A stretch of 27,071 nt of DNA from a virus: positions 1 to 27,071 of the IMG/VR virus record IMGVR_UViG_3300028027_000197, one strand, 5' to 3'. Below the pieces are notes generated by a model. That model was not told the origin of the DNA and did no database searches. It saw only the letters and a program-made list of their open reading frames with translations. This document shows positions 1 to 5,114 of the stretch, one piece after another. The position numbers were made by a program, and so were the translations under genes. Every line of letters starts with the position of its first letter. The first letter of the stretch is position 1.

Positions 1-404
1 CCCCCAATTCCAGCCCTACCCCCTCCTCTTTCCAGGGGGGTTAAACCGCTTTAAACGCGATTCTAGGGGGGTCTGTGGATTCCTAGGGGGGTAGTAGCTG
101 TTTGGTGCTTTATCACTCTGTAGAGGCCATCAAAAAGGATGCGAGCTAGTGCCCGATCATTTATGAGTTTTGTCCTGTTTTGTAGTGTCCTGATCAAAGC
201 ATTGGCGCTGGAAATGCTCAGGCCATGTTTAGTGCTGTTCTCTCTCTGTAGTAGAGCAAAGACACCGCCGGGATATCTCTCTTTTTTCTTTCATTCGTTC
301 GCTGGAATGCAAGCCCTCATGAGCAGCTCAAACCAGGCACTAATGACAATGCATTCTCAAATACACTTGATTAAAGATTTCAAGTGAAATAGTTGGCCAA
401 TGTA
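1..404. other. left-end stretch with no convincing gene
   Basis: No reading frame here has both a credible start and family-like protein sequence. The longest plus frame (139-387, 82 aa) is hydrophobic, begins directly against an AAGG with no ribosome-binding-site spacing, and resembles nothing I know. Visible structure is limited to three G-tract repeats (30-92) and a 7-bp inverted repeat CACTTGA/TCAAGTG (364-370 with 380-386) just before the promoter-like element at 405. The stretch may be an untranslated leader, an early-transcript region or part of an origin or packaging site; nothing in it decides between these. Confidence 0.5.
30..92 (+). repeat. three G6-tract direct repeats
   Basis: Three copies of a TTC(C)(T/C)AGGGGGGT unit lie at 30-41, 61-72 and 80-92, spaced 31 and 19 bases apart. 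The intervening DNA holds TTAAACCGCTTTAAACG. Such G-runs are rare elsewhere in the window; the spacer at 2541-2570 has comparable C/G runs. Function unknown. Confidence 0.55.
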
Positions 405-420
405 GGGTAAACACCTATGG
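405..420 (+). promoter_or_regulatory. GGGTAAACACCTATGG element, copy 1
   Basis: This 16-bp sequence recurs without a mismatch at 13502-13517, also about 55-90 bases before the first gene of a plus-strand operon. Read as sigma70, TATGGT at 416-421 could be a -10 with TTGGCC at 393-398 as a weak -35 (17-bp spacing). The second copy lacks a -35 at the same place, so the conserved block may itself be the recognition site (promoter or operator). Confidence 0.5.
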
Positions 421-446
421 TTTTGACGGTACAAGCTCATAAAATT

Positions 447-477
447 GTGCTTACCGGGTGCAATACCTGGTAAGCAC
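447..477 (+). promoter_or_regulatory. 5'-UTR hairpin before first operon
   Basis: A 13-bp stem (GTGCTTACC at 447-455 with GGTAAGCAC at 469-477, plus one G-U pair and GGT/ACC) closes a 5-nt GCAAT loop. It lies between the promoter-like element at 405-420 and the ribosome binding site AAAGGAAG at 496-503. No U-run follows, so it is not an intrinsic terminator. A translational operator, RNA-stability element or protein-binding palindrome would fit. Confidence 0.55.
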
Positions 478-507
478 TTCAACCAATGCAACTTAAAGGA
501 AGTCAAC

Positions 508-741
508 ATGCAAGACTATCAACATGAGTACATCACCACTCTGAATGGTGCAGCAGTCACTGTCGTTATTGACGTTACTTGGTATCAAGACGATGACGAC
601 AAGGCTGGACAATGGCAAGCCAACTTTAAGCTCGATTCGGTTTGGTTTGACTGTACTAACGTCTTGCCTATTCTTGACGTTCAAACCCAAATGGAATTGG
701 AAATGGAAGCGACTCGCGCTATTCAGGATGATCAATCATGA
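508..741 (+). CDS. small acidic hypothetical protein (77 aa)
   Basis: First gene of the left plus-strand operon. The ATG at 508 is chosen because AAGGAAG lies seven bases upstream; an earlier in-frame ATG at 445 falls before the 5'-UTR hairpin and has no ribosome binding site. The product is Asp/Gln-rich, with an Asp run near residue 29, alternating beta-like segments (VTVVIDVTWY) and an acidic C-terminus. I do not recognise a family. Its stop overlaps the next start (ATGA), indicating translational coupling. The role is unknown; it is probably an early accessory protein. Confidence 0.75.
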   Translation: MQDYQHEYITTLNGAAVTVVIDVTWYQDDDDKAGQWQANFKLDSVWFDCTNVLPILDVQTQMELEMEATRAIQDDQS

Positions 742-833
742 AAAGCTTTTTACTTGACTTGATCCATGCATGCATTTTCGCTGCAACCATTGGCGCACCT
801 TTTGTCGCCTATTTCATCATTTACGGGGCTTAA
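738..833 (+). CDS. tiny single-pass membrane protein (31 aa)
   Basis: Starts within the stop of the preceding gene (ATGA) and ends one base before the next start. The protein begins MKSFLLDLIHACIFAATIGA and is almost entirely one hydrophobic helix (about residues 4-28) ending in YGA. Support for its being real comes from the tight coupling on both sides and the uninterrupted hydrophobic profile. Tiny membrane proteins of this kind are common in phage early operons; no specific function can be assigned. Confidence 0.6.
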   Translation: MKSFLLDLIHACIFAATIGAPFVAYFIIYGA

Positions 834-834
834 T

Positions 835-1104
835 ATGATCCTTGCAACTAAACTCAGAAATCGTTTTCTTTCCACTCATACTGTAGCGCTAAAGAATATT
901 AGCGTTAATGGTGACAAACGTGGTTGCAGTGGCTTTATCGCACGGGGTGACCGTATTGTGTATGTAAACACTGAGCCTTGTGGTTCGCTGGGTTACATGT
1001 ACCGCACGGCTAAACACTTCAAAGACTATACGGGTGGTGTCAATCAATGGGCTAAAGACTTGGATTCTTTAGTGCATGGAATTGATACCTTACTAAAACC
1101 CTGA
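835..1104 (+). CDS. hypothetical protein (89 aa)
   Basis: The ATG at 835 follows the preceding stop by one base; a longer frame from 766 would overlap the membrane-protein gene and read it out of frame. The product is basic and mixed alpha/beta, with a GDKRGCSGFIARGDRIVYV segment near residues 26-44 and a C-terminal helix. Two cysteines (near residues 31 and 49) are not arranged as a zinc site. No family recognised. It sits between a small membrane protein and the GP88-like gene, so it is probably co-transcribed with both. Confidence 0.7.
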   Translation: MILATKLRNRFLSTHTVALKNISVNGDKRGCSGFIARGDRIVYVNTEPCGSLGYMYRTAKHFKDYTGGVNQWAKDLDSLVHGIDTLLKP

Positions 1105-1138
1105 TCACTTCAATCAATATATTCAAGAAATTAATATC

Positions 1139-2011
1139 ATGCAAATTAAACAATTCAAAACAGCGCCTAAATTCTCAAAACTGCAAAACCTTGCAATTGC
1201 AGTACAAACGGGCGATGACAATGTAATTAGCAAAACGCTTTATTCCCTTCAAATTGATAAAGATTTTCAGGGTATTGGGTGGCAAAACGTATTTGCAAAG
1301 CTTGCCGATACATTTGCAAGCAAAACCCCTAAATTTTCCATTTTTGCATTGGGTGGCAATTCCAAATTGCCATTTGTAAGCTTTTCTACCTTGCCTGGTG
1401 TCACTTGCCCTGGTGCGGGTGACTGTATTGATTTCTGTTATTCGTATAGGGCTTGGCGATATCCAGCTGCGTTTGCCCGTATGGTGCAAAACTGCTATTT
1501 GCTTAGGTTTGCCCCTGATCAGATATCCCTTGCATTTGCCACCATTGCAGCAAAAAGGCCGGAAGGTTTTGATTTCCGTTTGTATGTTGACGGTGACTTT
1601 TCAAGTGGTGCGGATGTTGCATATTGGATGCAACTTTTGACCGATACCCCAAATGCCCGTGCATATGGTTACTCAAAAAGCTTTGCTGCTTTGCTGGGTT
1701 TTGACATTGTGGGCAAGTGGCCCACAAATTACATGCTAAACATTTCAGGTGGCCACAATGCAAGCGCTGCAATGGTTACCGCAGTGAAAACCTTGCCAAT
1801 TGTTAGGGGCGAATTTATCGCCGTATCCATTGGGCGAAAAGTAAAAAGCAGTGATCACGGGTCAAAAACCACAAACGCTGCTATTCGCGCTGCTTTTCCT
1901 GATCAAAAGGTTTTCCCTTGCCCTGGTACATGCGGTACATGTACTGGTGCGGGTCATGCATGCGGTTTGCCACAAATGAAAAACCGAATTATTGCTATTG
2001 CAATGCACTAA
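1139..2011 (+). CDS. GP88-like Cys-rich phage protein
   Basis: The 290-aa product resembles the phage/plasmid GP88 (gene product 88) family, whose function is unestablished. Signature segments are a Cys cluster CPGAGDCIDFCYS (Cys90, Cys96, Cys100) followed by RAWRYPAAF, an acidic core RLYVDGDFSS (Asp151, Asp153) and an aromatic YGYSKS at 176-181. A second Cys cluster lies at the C-terminus (Cys261, 265, 268 and 275). The spacing suggests metal or Fe-S binding, but I see no classical radical-SAM CxxxCxxC. It is the largest gene of the left operon, with three small genes before and two after. DNA here is unusually rich in TGCA and TGATCA words, which may signal separate ancestry. Confidence 0.75.
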   Translation: MQIKQFKTAPKFSKLQNLAIAVQTGDDNVISKTLYSLQIDKDFQGIGWQNVFAKLADTFASKTPKFSIFALGGNSKLPFVSFSTLPGVTCPGAGDCIDFCYSYRAWRYPAAFARMVQNCYLLRFAPDQISLAFATIAAKRPEGFDFRLYVDGDFSSGADVAYWMQLLTDTPNARAYGYSKSFAALLGFDIVGKWPTNYMLNISGGHNASAAMVTAVKTLPIVRGEFIAVSIGRKVKSSDHGSKTTNAAIRAAFPDQKVFPCPGTCGTCTGAGHACGLPQMKNRIIAIAMH

Positions 2012-2021
2012 AGGCCAAATT

Positions 2022-2168
2022 ATGAAAACGTCAAACGACCAATTTCCGGGCGAATCAAGCGAACGGGTTAACCACTTGATCAACTTTTATGGTTGGTCAA
2101 GGTTTGAAGCCAAATGCTATTTCTTTTATGAACCTTTTGATCCTACAGACTGGGTGACATATGAATAA
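2022..2168 (+). CDS. small hypothetical protein (48 aa)
   Basis: The ATG is 10 bases after the GP88-like stop. The protein begins MKTSNDQFPGESSERVNHLI and is rich in aromatic residues in its second half (FYGWSRFEAKCYFFYEPF), ending in acidic TYE. It overlaps the next start by eight bases, consistent with a coupled operon. No known family is recognised. Its shortness lowers confidence, but position, direction and coupling support it. Confidence 0.55.
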   Translation: MKTSNDQFPGESSERVNHLINFYGWSRFEAKCYFFYEPFDPTDWVTYE

Positions 2169-2241
2169 GCTGTTAGCCCTAATCGCCCGTGCGCGTTTGA
2201 TCCTCATTGCTGAGGAAATCAGGCAAAACCTCAAACGCTAA
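2161..2241 (+). CDS. very small basic helical peptide (26 aa)
   Basis: Frame MNKLLALIARARLILIAEEI followed by RQNLKR, starting inside the end of the preceding gene and ending immediately before the operon terminator. The sequence is one amphipathic, basic helix. It could be a genuine micro-protein or chance; position at the operon end and exact stop-terminator spacing favour a real gene. Confidence 0.4.
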   Translation: MNKLLALIARARLILIAEEIRQNLKR

Positions 2242-2243
2242 TT

Positions 2244-2263
2244 GGCCCTTTTTGGGCCTTTTT
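2244..2263 (+). terminator. intrinsic terminator of left operon
   Basis: GGCCC (2244-2248) pairs with GGGCC (2254-2258) across a TTTTT loop, followed by TTTTT and further T-rich sequence. It begins two bases after the last stop codon of the plus-strand operon. Confidence 0.8.
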
Positions 2264-2693
2264 GCTTTTCAGGCTTGTGGGTTTGCTTTGCTTTTTTGGT
2301 GCTTTGCATCAGGGTGAAGCCTTGCCTATCGTTTTTGGCTTGTTTGGCTTGGCGATAGCGTGCGCGTTTGCTTTTTATGGGGGGTTTGCTGGGTGACTGT
2401 ATCGGGTTGCATTGAAAGCCATGCACCAAAGCCATTTAAACGGGTTTTGAGAGGCTTTTCGGGGTCATTGCTACCAGTGGTGCATCGATAAGCGTTGTGC
2501 GATTGTGGGCTGTTTTATGCGATTTCCCCAAATCTATGGGGGTTTACCCCTAGTTGACCCCCTCGATGACCCCTCTTGAGCGCTCCTAGCGACCAAATCT
2601 TTCTGTAGAAATAAAAGACCCCCACCCCCAAAAATTTTAGACCTCTCTTTTTGTTTGACAGGAAAAAGTCAGATTTTCCACAGCTTTTTGTCC
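2264..2693. other. convergent spacer, no gene seen
   Basis: About 430 bases between the two converging operons, without a supportable reading frame on either strand. Contents: inverted repeat TTTGGTGC/GCACCAAA (near 2297 and 2425), a CTATCG/CGATAG pair near 2328-2358, a diverged copy of the GGGTAAAC element on the minus strand (2534-2549), and G/C runs at 2538-2570 including two TGACCCC units. A TTTTCCACA near 2674 is one mismatch from a DnaA box, too weak to call. An origin or packaging role is conceivable but unsupported. Confidence 0.5.
2534..2549 (-). promoter_or_regulatory. diverged GGGTAAAC element, copy 3
   Basis: Minus-strand GGGTAAACCCCCATAG matches 13 of 16 positions of the element at 405-420 and 13502-13517. 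No minus-strand gene follows it in the window, so here it would either direct an antisense or untranslated transcript or act as a binding site rather than a promoter. Confidence 0.3.
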
Positions 2694-2719
2694 AAAAAAA
2701 AGACCCCAATAAAGGGGCC
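2694..2719 (-). terminator. intrinsic terminator of the early minus operon
   Basis: On the minus strand a 6-bp stem (GGCCCC/GGGGTC, one G-U pair) with a TTTATT loop is followed by eight U residues (A-run at 2694-2701). It lies 22 bases beyond the last stop (2742) and closes the long minus-strand operon. Confidence 0.8.
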
Positions 2720-2741
2720 TAAGTTCCTCAACCTAAGGAAA

Positions 2742-3104
2742 TCATCGCAAAAATTTTAAGCGGTAAATCGTACTGTCAATCAAATCTGCAATCTCGTCAA
2801 TAGCATTTTGAATCTCGCTGTCCTGCGGTAGCGCTTCCCGCTCGTCTTTGACAAAGTCTTTGAGGGACCGCAACTCATCCAGCGCATCTTCCATTGGTGG
2901 GTAGTAGTCAACAGGGTAATCAATCATCTCTTCTGTGATACCCATGATGCCTTCAGCCACCACATCAACCAGATCAGGAAGCTTGGCATAGAAATCACCC
3001 AAGGCTGTGTGTTCGGCATAGTTGGTGCTTCTCAGGTGCAACAGGTGTGCATTGGTTGCTGCATGGAGCAGCGTCAGTATAAAAGTCCCGACATCTTTGT
3101 TCAT
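2742..3104 (-). CDS. DUF5856-like ferritin-fold phage protein
   Basis: The 120-aa all-helical acidic protein begins MNKDVGTFILTLLHAATNAH and continues with LLHLRSTNYAEHTALGDFYAKL. This matches my recollection of the DUF5856 family, phage proteins related to the ferritin/Dps fold. His/Glu residues in the first two helices (His14, His20, His23, Glu31, His32) are placed where such folds bind metal, but binding is not shown. It is the last gene before the operon terminator and overlaps the stop of the YbcO-like gene (ATGA). A DNA-protection or metal-handling role is inference only. Confidence 0.7.
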   Translation of the reverse strand: MNKDVGTFILTLLHAATNAHLLHLRSTNYAEHTALGDFYAKLPDLVDVVAEGIMGITEEMIDYPVDYYPPMEDALDELRSLKDFVKDEREALPQDSEIQNAIDEIADLIDSTIYRLKFLR

Positions 3105-3397
3105 ATCAAACCCTTATCTTTGAGAATCTGTCTAGATTTCATCATCGCCATTGTAAAAGCTTCCTCAACATTGTCCAAGGACAGGTGTTCTGGGCGTTTT
3201 CTTTGTCTGTCGTACACCATGTGACAGTCATAACAACCGTAAGCACCATGTTCGTCTTTGGCCTTCAAACCCATTCCTTTGCCATGTTCAGACCTATTAC
3301 TGTGACACCAACAAACTGTCTCGGGGTTGTAGTTACAGACCCCAGGGAGGTTTATCGTGCAATCCTCACCTCTAGCACTCTGTCTAATCTTGGTCAT
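3101..3397 (-). CDS. YbcO-like (DUF1364) putative nuclease
   Basis: The protein starting at 3397 is 98 aa and begins MTKIRQSARGEDCTINLPGV, closely like the YbcO family of lambdoid phages (usual length about 95 aa). Family features visible are the early Cys13/Cys21 pair, NPETVCWCHSN, HGKGMGLKAKDEHGAYGC and a CxxCH..YD element resembling an HNH/beta-beta-metal nuclease. Longer in-frame starts exist at 3484 (ATG) and 3499 (GTG), adding residues with no family match; no strong ribosome binding site settles the start. The upstream leader is long and contains the RNA cassette at 3632-3732. Role inferred: structure-specific nuclease in recombination. Confidence 0.75.
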   Translation of the reverse strand: MTKIRQSARGEDCTINLPGVCNYNPETVCWCHSNRSEHGKGMGLKAKDEHGAYGCYDCHMVYDRQRKRPEHLSLDNVEEAFTMAMMKSRQILKDKGLI

Positions 3398-3631
3398 AAG
3401 TGATCTTTGGTGGATGTTTGAGCAAAGCACAGCCTTACCGTAAGCAAATACAGTTCGCTCTGTGCCTGTGATCTTTGGAGCCATGTCCTCGCACTGCACT
3501 ATCCCAGACTTATTTCAACCACCCGGCTCTAGGAATTCGCCCACCGTCCCTGCTTTGGCTTGCTCGTGTAACAGGGTTATTTAAGACTCCACCACTGACG
3601 TACCGCATGGTGTCCGAGTCATCGTGAAAAT
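3398..3631 (-). other. structured non-coding leader upstream of the YbcO-like gene
   Basis: Between the terminator of the RNA cassette (3632) and the YbcO-like start there is no convincing gene. A hairpin is visible at 3585-3620: GACTC/GAGTC and CACCA/TGGTG arms, a 3-nt bulge and a 13-nt loop. A second 5-bp stem CCCTG/CAGGG lies at 3548-3576. A minus frame (3510-3695) runs through but starts inside the hairpin of the RNA cassette and has no family features. This may be a long untranslated leader. Confidence 0.4.
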
Positions 3632-3732
3632 AAAAAAAGCCGTTTACAACTGCCCTCGGTGAGAACCCTAAAGTAAAAACCAAGGGCGAGAGCATGTGTA
3701 AACGGCCTAATTCTGTCGCTTCTCACGGCAAC
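3632..3732 (-). ncRNA. candidate terminated small RNA / attenuator, copy B
   Basis: Reading the minus strand from a predicted start near 3732: a leader with GTGAGAA (3726-3720), then GCCGTTTACA (3706-3697), CATGCT, an inner arm GCCCTTGG (3687-3680), a loop containing TTCTCAC (3665-3659), the inner partner CCGAGGGC (3659-3652) and the outer partner TGTAAACGGC (3648-3639), ending in U7 (3638-3632). The outer stem is a perfect 10 bp; the inner is 8 bp with one G-U. The leader GTGAGAA is a perfect 7-bp complement of the loop TTCTCAC (pseudoknot; one base, 3659, is shared with the inner stem). The design matches the element at 12790-12898. It could be a small RNA of about 100 nt or a read-through attenuator for the YbcO/DUF5856 genes. 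Confidence 0.6.
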
Positions 3733-3738
3733 GGGTGC

Positions 3739-3767
3739 AGTATATCAAAGATTTATGAAGTCAACAA
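3739..3767 (-). promoter_or_regulatory. sigma70-like promoter for RNA copy B
   Basis: Minus-strand TATACT (3744-3739) is a 5/6 match to a -10 box; TTGTTG (3767-3762) lies exactly 17 bp upstream as a weak -35. The expected start is near 3732, 26 bases before the outer hairpin arm. The promoter overlaps the 3' end of the methyltransferase gene. Confidence 0.45.
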
Positions 3768-4640
3768 TCGCCAAGCTTCTGCCGCACAAAGTGGGACTTG
3801 TCCGTTACCAATGGCTTTAAGTCTGTCCACCCTAGCGGCCACCCCATCAGCCACTCTACCCACGTTGGGTTCAGCTTCCCACCATTTCCGGCTTTCATCA
3901 GTCTTGCCTCTTCCACTGTCGTGTTCTTGTTCAGCAAATCCCATGAGCCACTGACCCCACACATCCCCTTGGTCCGGGGTGTTGGCCAGTTCCCTCTGAT
4001 TATCGCTGCTTTGCGACTGTTGCTCCCGCCATTCAACCCCTGCATTGTTGGTGTTGGCCAATGAACCTGAGTTCCGAGGTTGGGTGACTTTCTGTTGCCT
4101 TGGCTGGCTCCGCTGTCCTTCCAATCCCGAGCGTTTGGACTTGCCCACAATCCACATTCTGTCCCGCTTGTGGTTGGCTCCAACGTCTGCAGCTCCCATA
4201 ACAGTCCATTTACAGTCATACCCCATTTGGGCAAGATCTCCAACGACTCTTGTTCCTCCCCGAGTAGTGAGCATTGGGGAGTTTTCCACAAAGACGTATC
4301 GTGGTCGTACTTCGCCAACCACCCTCGCCATGTGCTTCCACATTCCTGATCGTTCTCCTTCCAGGCCATCTCCCTTTCCTGCTGCCGAGATGTCTTGGCA
4401 CGGAAATCCTCCAGATACAACGTCAACAAGTCCTCTCCACGGCTTTCCGTCAAAGGTTTGTATGTCATCCCAAATCGGGAAAGGCGGGAGAAGTCCGTCA
4501 TTTTGTCTGGCACACAGTACGCTTGCTGGGTATGGCTCCCATTCAACGGCGCAGACTGTTCTCCATCCGAGGAGGTGTCCCCCAAGTATTCCTCCACCAG
4601 CACCTGCGAAAAGAGCCAACTCATTTAATTGCCCTTTCAT
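3753..4640 (-). CDS. DNA (cytosine-5) methyltransferase
   Basis: The 295-aa protein would transfer a methyl group from S-adenosylmethionine to C5 of cytosine in DNA. Canonical motifs appear in order: FAGAGGG (motif I, about residues 11-17), GGFPCQDIS (motif IV with the catalytic Cys), VFVENSP (motif VI, Glu-Asn), HKRDRMWIVG (motif VIII) and RLKAIGNGQVP (motif X) near the C-terminus. The stretch between motifs VIII and X, normally the target-recognition domain, is Gln/Ser/Arg-rich and low in hydrophobics, as expected if a second frame constrains it. The start overlaps the upstream stop (ATGA). No cognate endonuclease is nearby, so it is probably an orphan phage enzyme used for evading host restriction. 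The target sequence cannot be read from the protein. Confidence 0.92.
   Translation of the reverse strand: MKGQLNELALFAGAGGGILGGHLLGWRTVCAVEWEPYPASVLCARQNDGLLPPFPIWDDIQTFDGKPWRGLVDVVSGGFPCQDISAAGKGDGLEGERSGMWKHMARVVGEVRPRYVFVENSPMLTTRGGTRVVGDLAQMGYDCKWTVMGAADVGANHKRDRMWIVGKSKRSGLEGQRSQPRQQKVTQPRNSGSLANTNNAGVEWREQQSQSSDNQRELANTPDQGDVWGQWLMGFAEQEHDSGRGKTDESRKWWEAEPNVGRVADGVAARVDRLKAIGNGQVPLCAAEAWRLLTS
3761..4468 (-). CDS. overlapping-frame protein inside the methyltransferase gene
   Basis: A second minus-strand frame lies wholly within the methyltransferase gene. It has no stop for 287 codons (3761-4624) and carries motifs I recall from uncharacterised proteins encoded with phage C5 methyltransferases: TSLWKTPQCSL, LPKWGMTVNGLLWELQTL, repeated WPTP or WASP blocks (LWASPNARDWKD, WPTPTMQGLNGG, WPTPRTKG) and a C-terminal LNPTWVEWLMGWPLGWTDL. 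The start at 4468 (MTYKPLTESRGEDLLTLYLE, 235 aa) is chosen from that resemblance; 4501 and 4624 are alternatives and none has a good ribosome binding site. Function unknown; a target-recognition or regulatory partner of the methyltransferase is a guess. Chance open frame is the alternative, but the Trp-rich repeated motifs argue against it. Confidence 0.6.
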   Translation of the reverse strand: MTYKPLTESRGEDLLTLYLEDFRAKTSRQQEREMAWKENDQECGSTWRGWLAKYDHDTSLWKTPQCSLLGEEQESLEILPKWGMTVNGLLWELQTLEPTTSGTECGLWASPNARDWKDSGASQGNRKSPNLGTQVHWPTPTMQGLNGGSNSRKAAIIRGNWPTPRTKGMCGVSGSWDLLNKNTTVEEARLMKAGNGGKLNPTWVEWLMGWPLGWTDLKPLVTDKSHFVRQKLGDC

Positions 4641-4960
4641 GGCAGGTTCTTCAACTCTTGACGCTTGGAATACTCTTGGGTCTTCCAGGTATCGTGCCTC
4701 ATCTGAGCGGCCAAGAGCATAAATTTCAGGTTCTCTTCCTGTTCAGTTGCTGCTTGCAAACCCTTTAGCTGGGCTTCGTAATCAGGGTGAGCATAGGCAT
4801 AGGCCTCACGTAGTCCCAGTGTTCCCTCCTCTTGTTGCATCAAACGGCTCTTAACCGTTCTCAGGTAGTTCTCAATAAACACCCGCTCTGCCTTTGCTTT
4901 GGCAAATTTAGGGGCGTTTTCCATGATGTATGCCACGCATTTGTTTGGGTCAATGTCCAT
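4637..4960 (-). CDS. hypothetical phage helical protein (107 aa)
   Basis: The start at 4960 is preceded by AAGGA with good spacing. A frame reaching back to a TTG at 5110 would have to read through the zinc-finger gene in another frame. The product is charged and helical: MDIDPNKCVAYIMENAPKFA, KAKAERVFIENYLRTVKS, and a C-terminal block ENLKFMLLAAQMRHDTWKTQ. This pattern (AER..LEE, HP.Y...L.GL, AAQ....W..QE) is familiar from conserved phage proteins without a known role, often next to recombination genes. Its stop overlaps the methyltransferase start. Confidence 0.8.
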   Translation of the reverse strand: MDIDPNKCVAYIMENAPKFAKAKAERVFIENYLRTVKSRLMQQEEGTLGLREAYAYAHPDYEAQLKGLQAATEQEENLKFMLLAAQMRHDTWKTQEYSKRQELKNLP

Positions 4961-5114
4961 TGCTTTTCCTTGAGTAACTGCTATAGGTTTGGATGGGTTT
5001 TTTTTCTTCACATTGATGTCTATTGGCTTCTTGCAAAGCAGCAAAAGGCCAGTTGCATTTGGTGCATACCCAATATGGCGGGTTGCCAGGGGCATCTCTT
5101 TTTTGCTCAAGCAT
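4950..5114 (-). CDS. small zinc-finger protein (54 aa)
   Basis: Not obvious because of its length, but well supported. The ATG at 5114 has AAAGGA upstream, overlaps the end of the alpha-CTD-like gene by 8 bases and runs 11 bases into the next gene. The protein contains WVCTKCNWPFAALQEANRHQC, a C-x2-C...H-x-C finger, flanked by a basic N-terminus (MLEQKRDAPGNPP) and a Ser/Lys-rich tail. The finger is the only recognisable part. Nucleic-acid binding is a reasonable but unproven inference. Confidence 0.7.
   Translation of the reverse strand: MLEQKRDAPGNPPYWVCTKCNWPFAALQEANRHQCEEKKPIQTYSSYSRKSNGH

Noticed and set aside
139-387. Plus-strand 82-aa frame in the left end
   Set aside because: No ribosome-binding-site spacing, biased hydrophobic sequence without family features, and no coupling to neighbours.
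425-447. TTGACG (425-430) as a -35 box with TAAAAT downstream
   Set aside because: The spacing is only about 11 bp, too short for sigma70.
2670-2682. DnaA-box-like TTTTCCACA
   Set aside because: A single site with one mismatch, no cluster and no A/T-rich unwinding region next to it.
3500-3631. tRNA-like look (TCAGTGGTGGAGTC resembling a D-loop)
   Set aside because: The D-stem does not pair, no T-loop GTTCRA in place, and no acceptor stem could be built on either strand.
3510-3695. 61-aa minus frame crossing the RNA cassette terminator
   Set aside because: Starts inside the hairpin arm, reads through the U-run and shows no family-like sequence; retained only as a possible leader frame.
4045-4722. 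Long plus-strand frame (225 aa) opposite the methyltransferase
   Set aside because: Antisense shadow: Pro/Ser/Arg-rich translation without motifs. Two real frames on the minus strand already explain the lack of stops.
4961-5110. N-terminal extension (TTG start) of the 4637-4960 gene
   Set aside because: The region codes for the zinc-finger protein in another frame, and the start at 4960 has a strong ribosome binding site.
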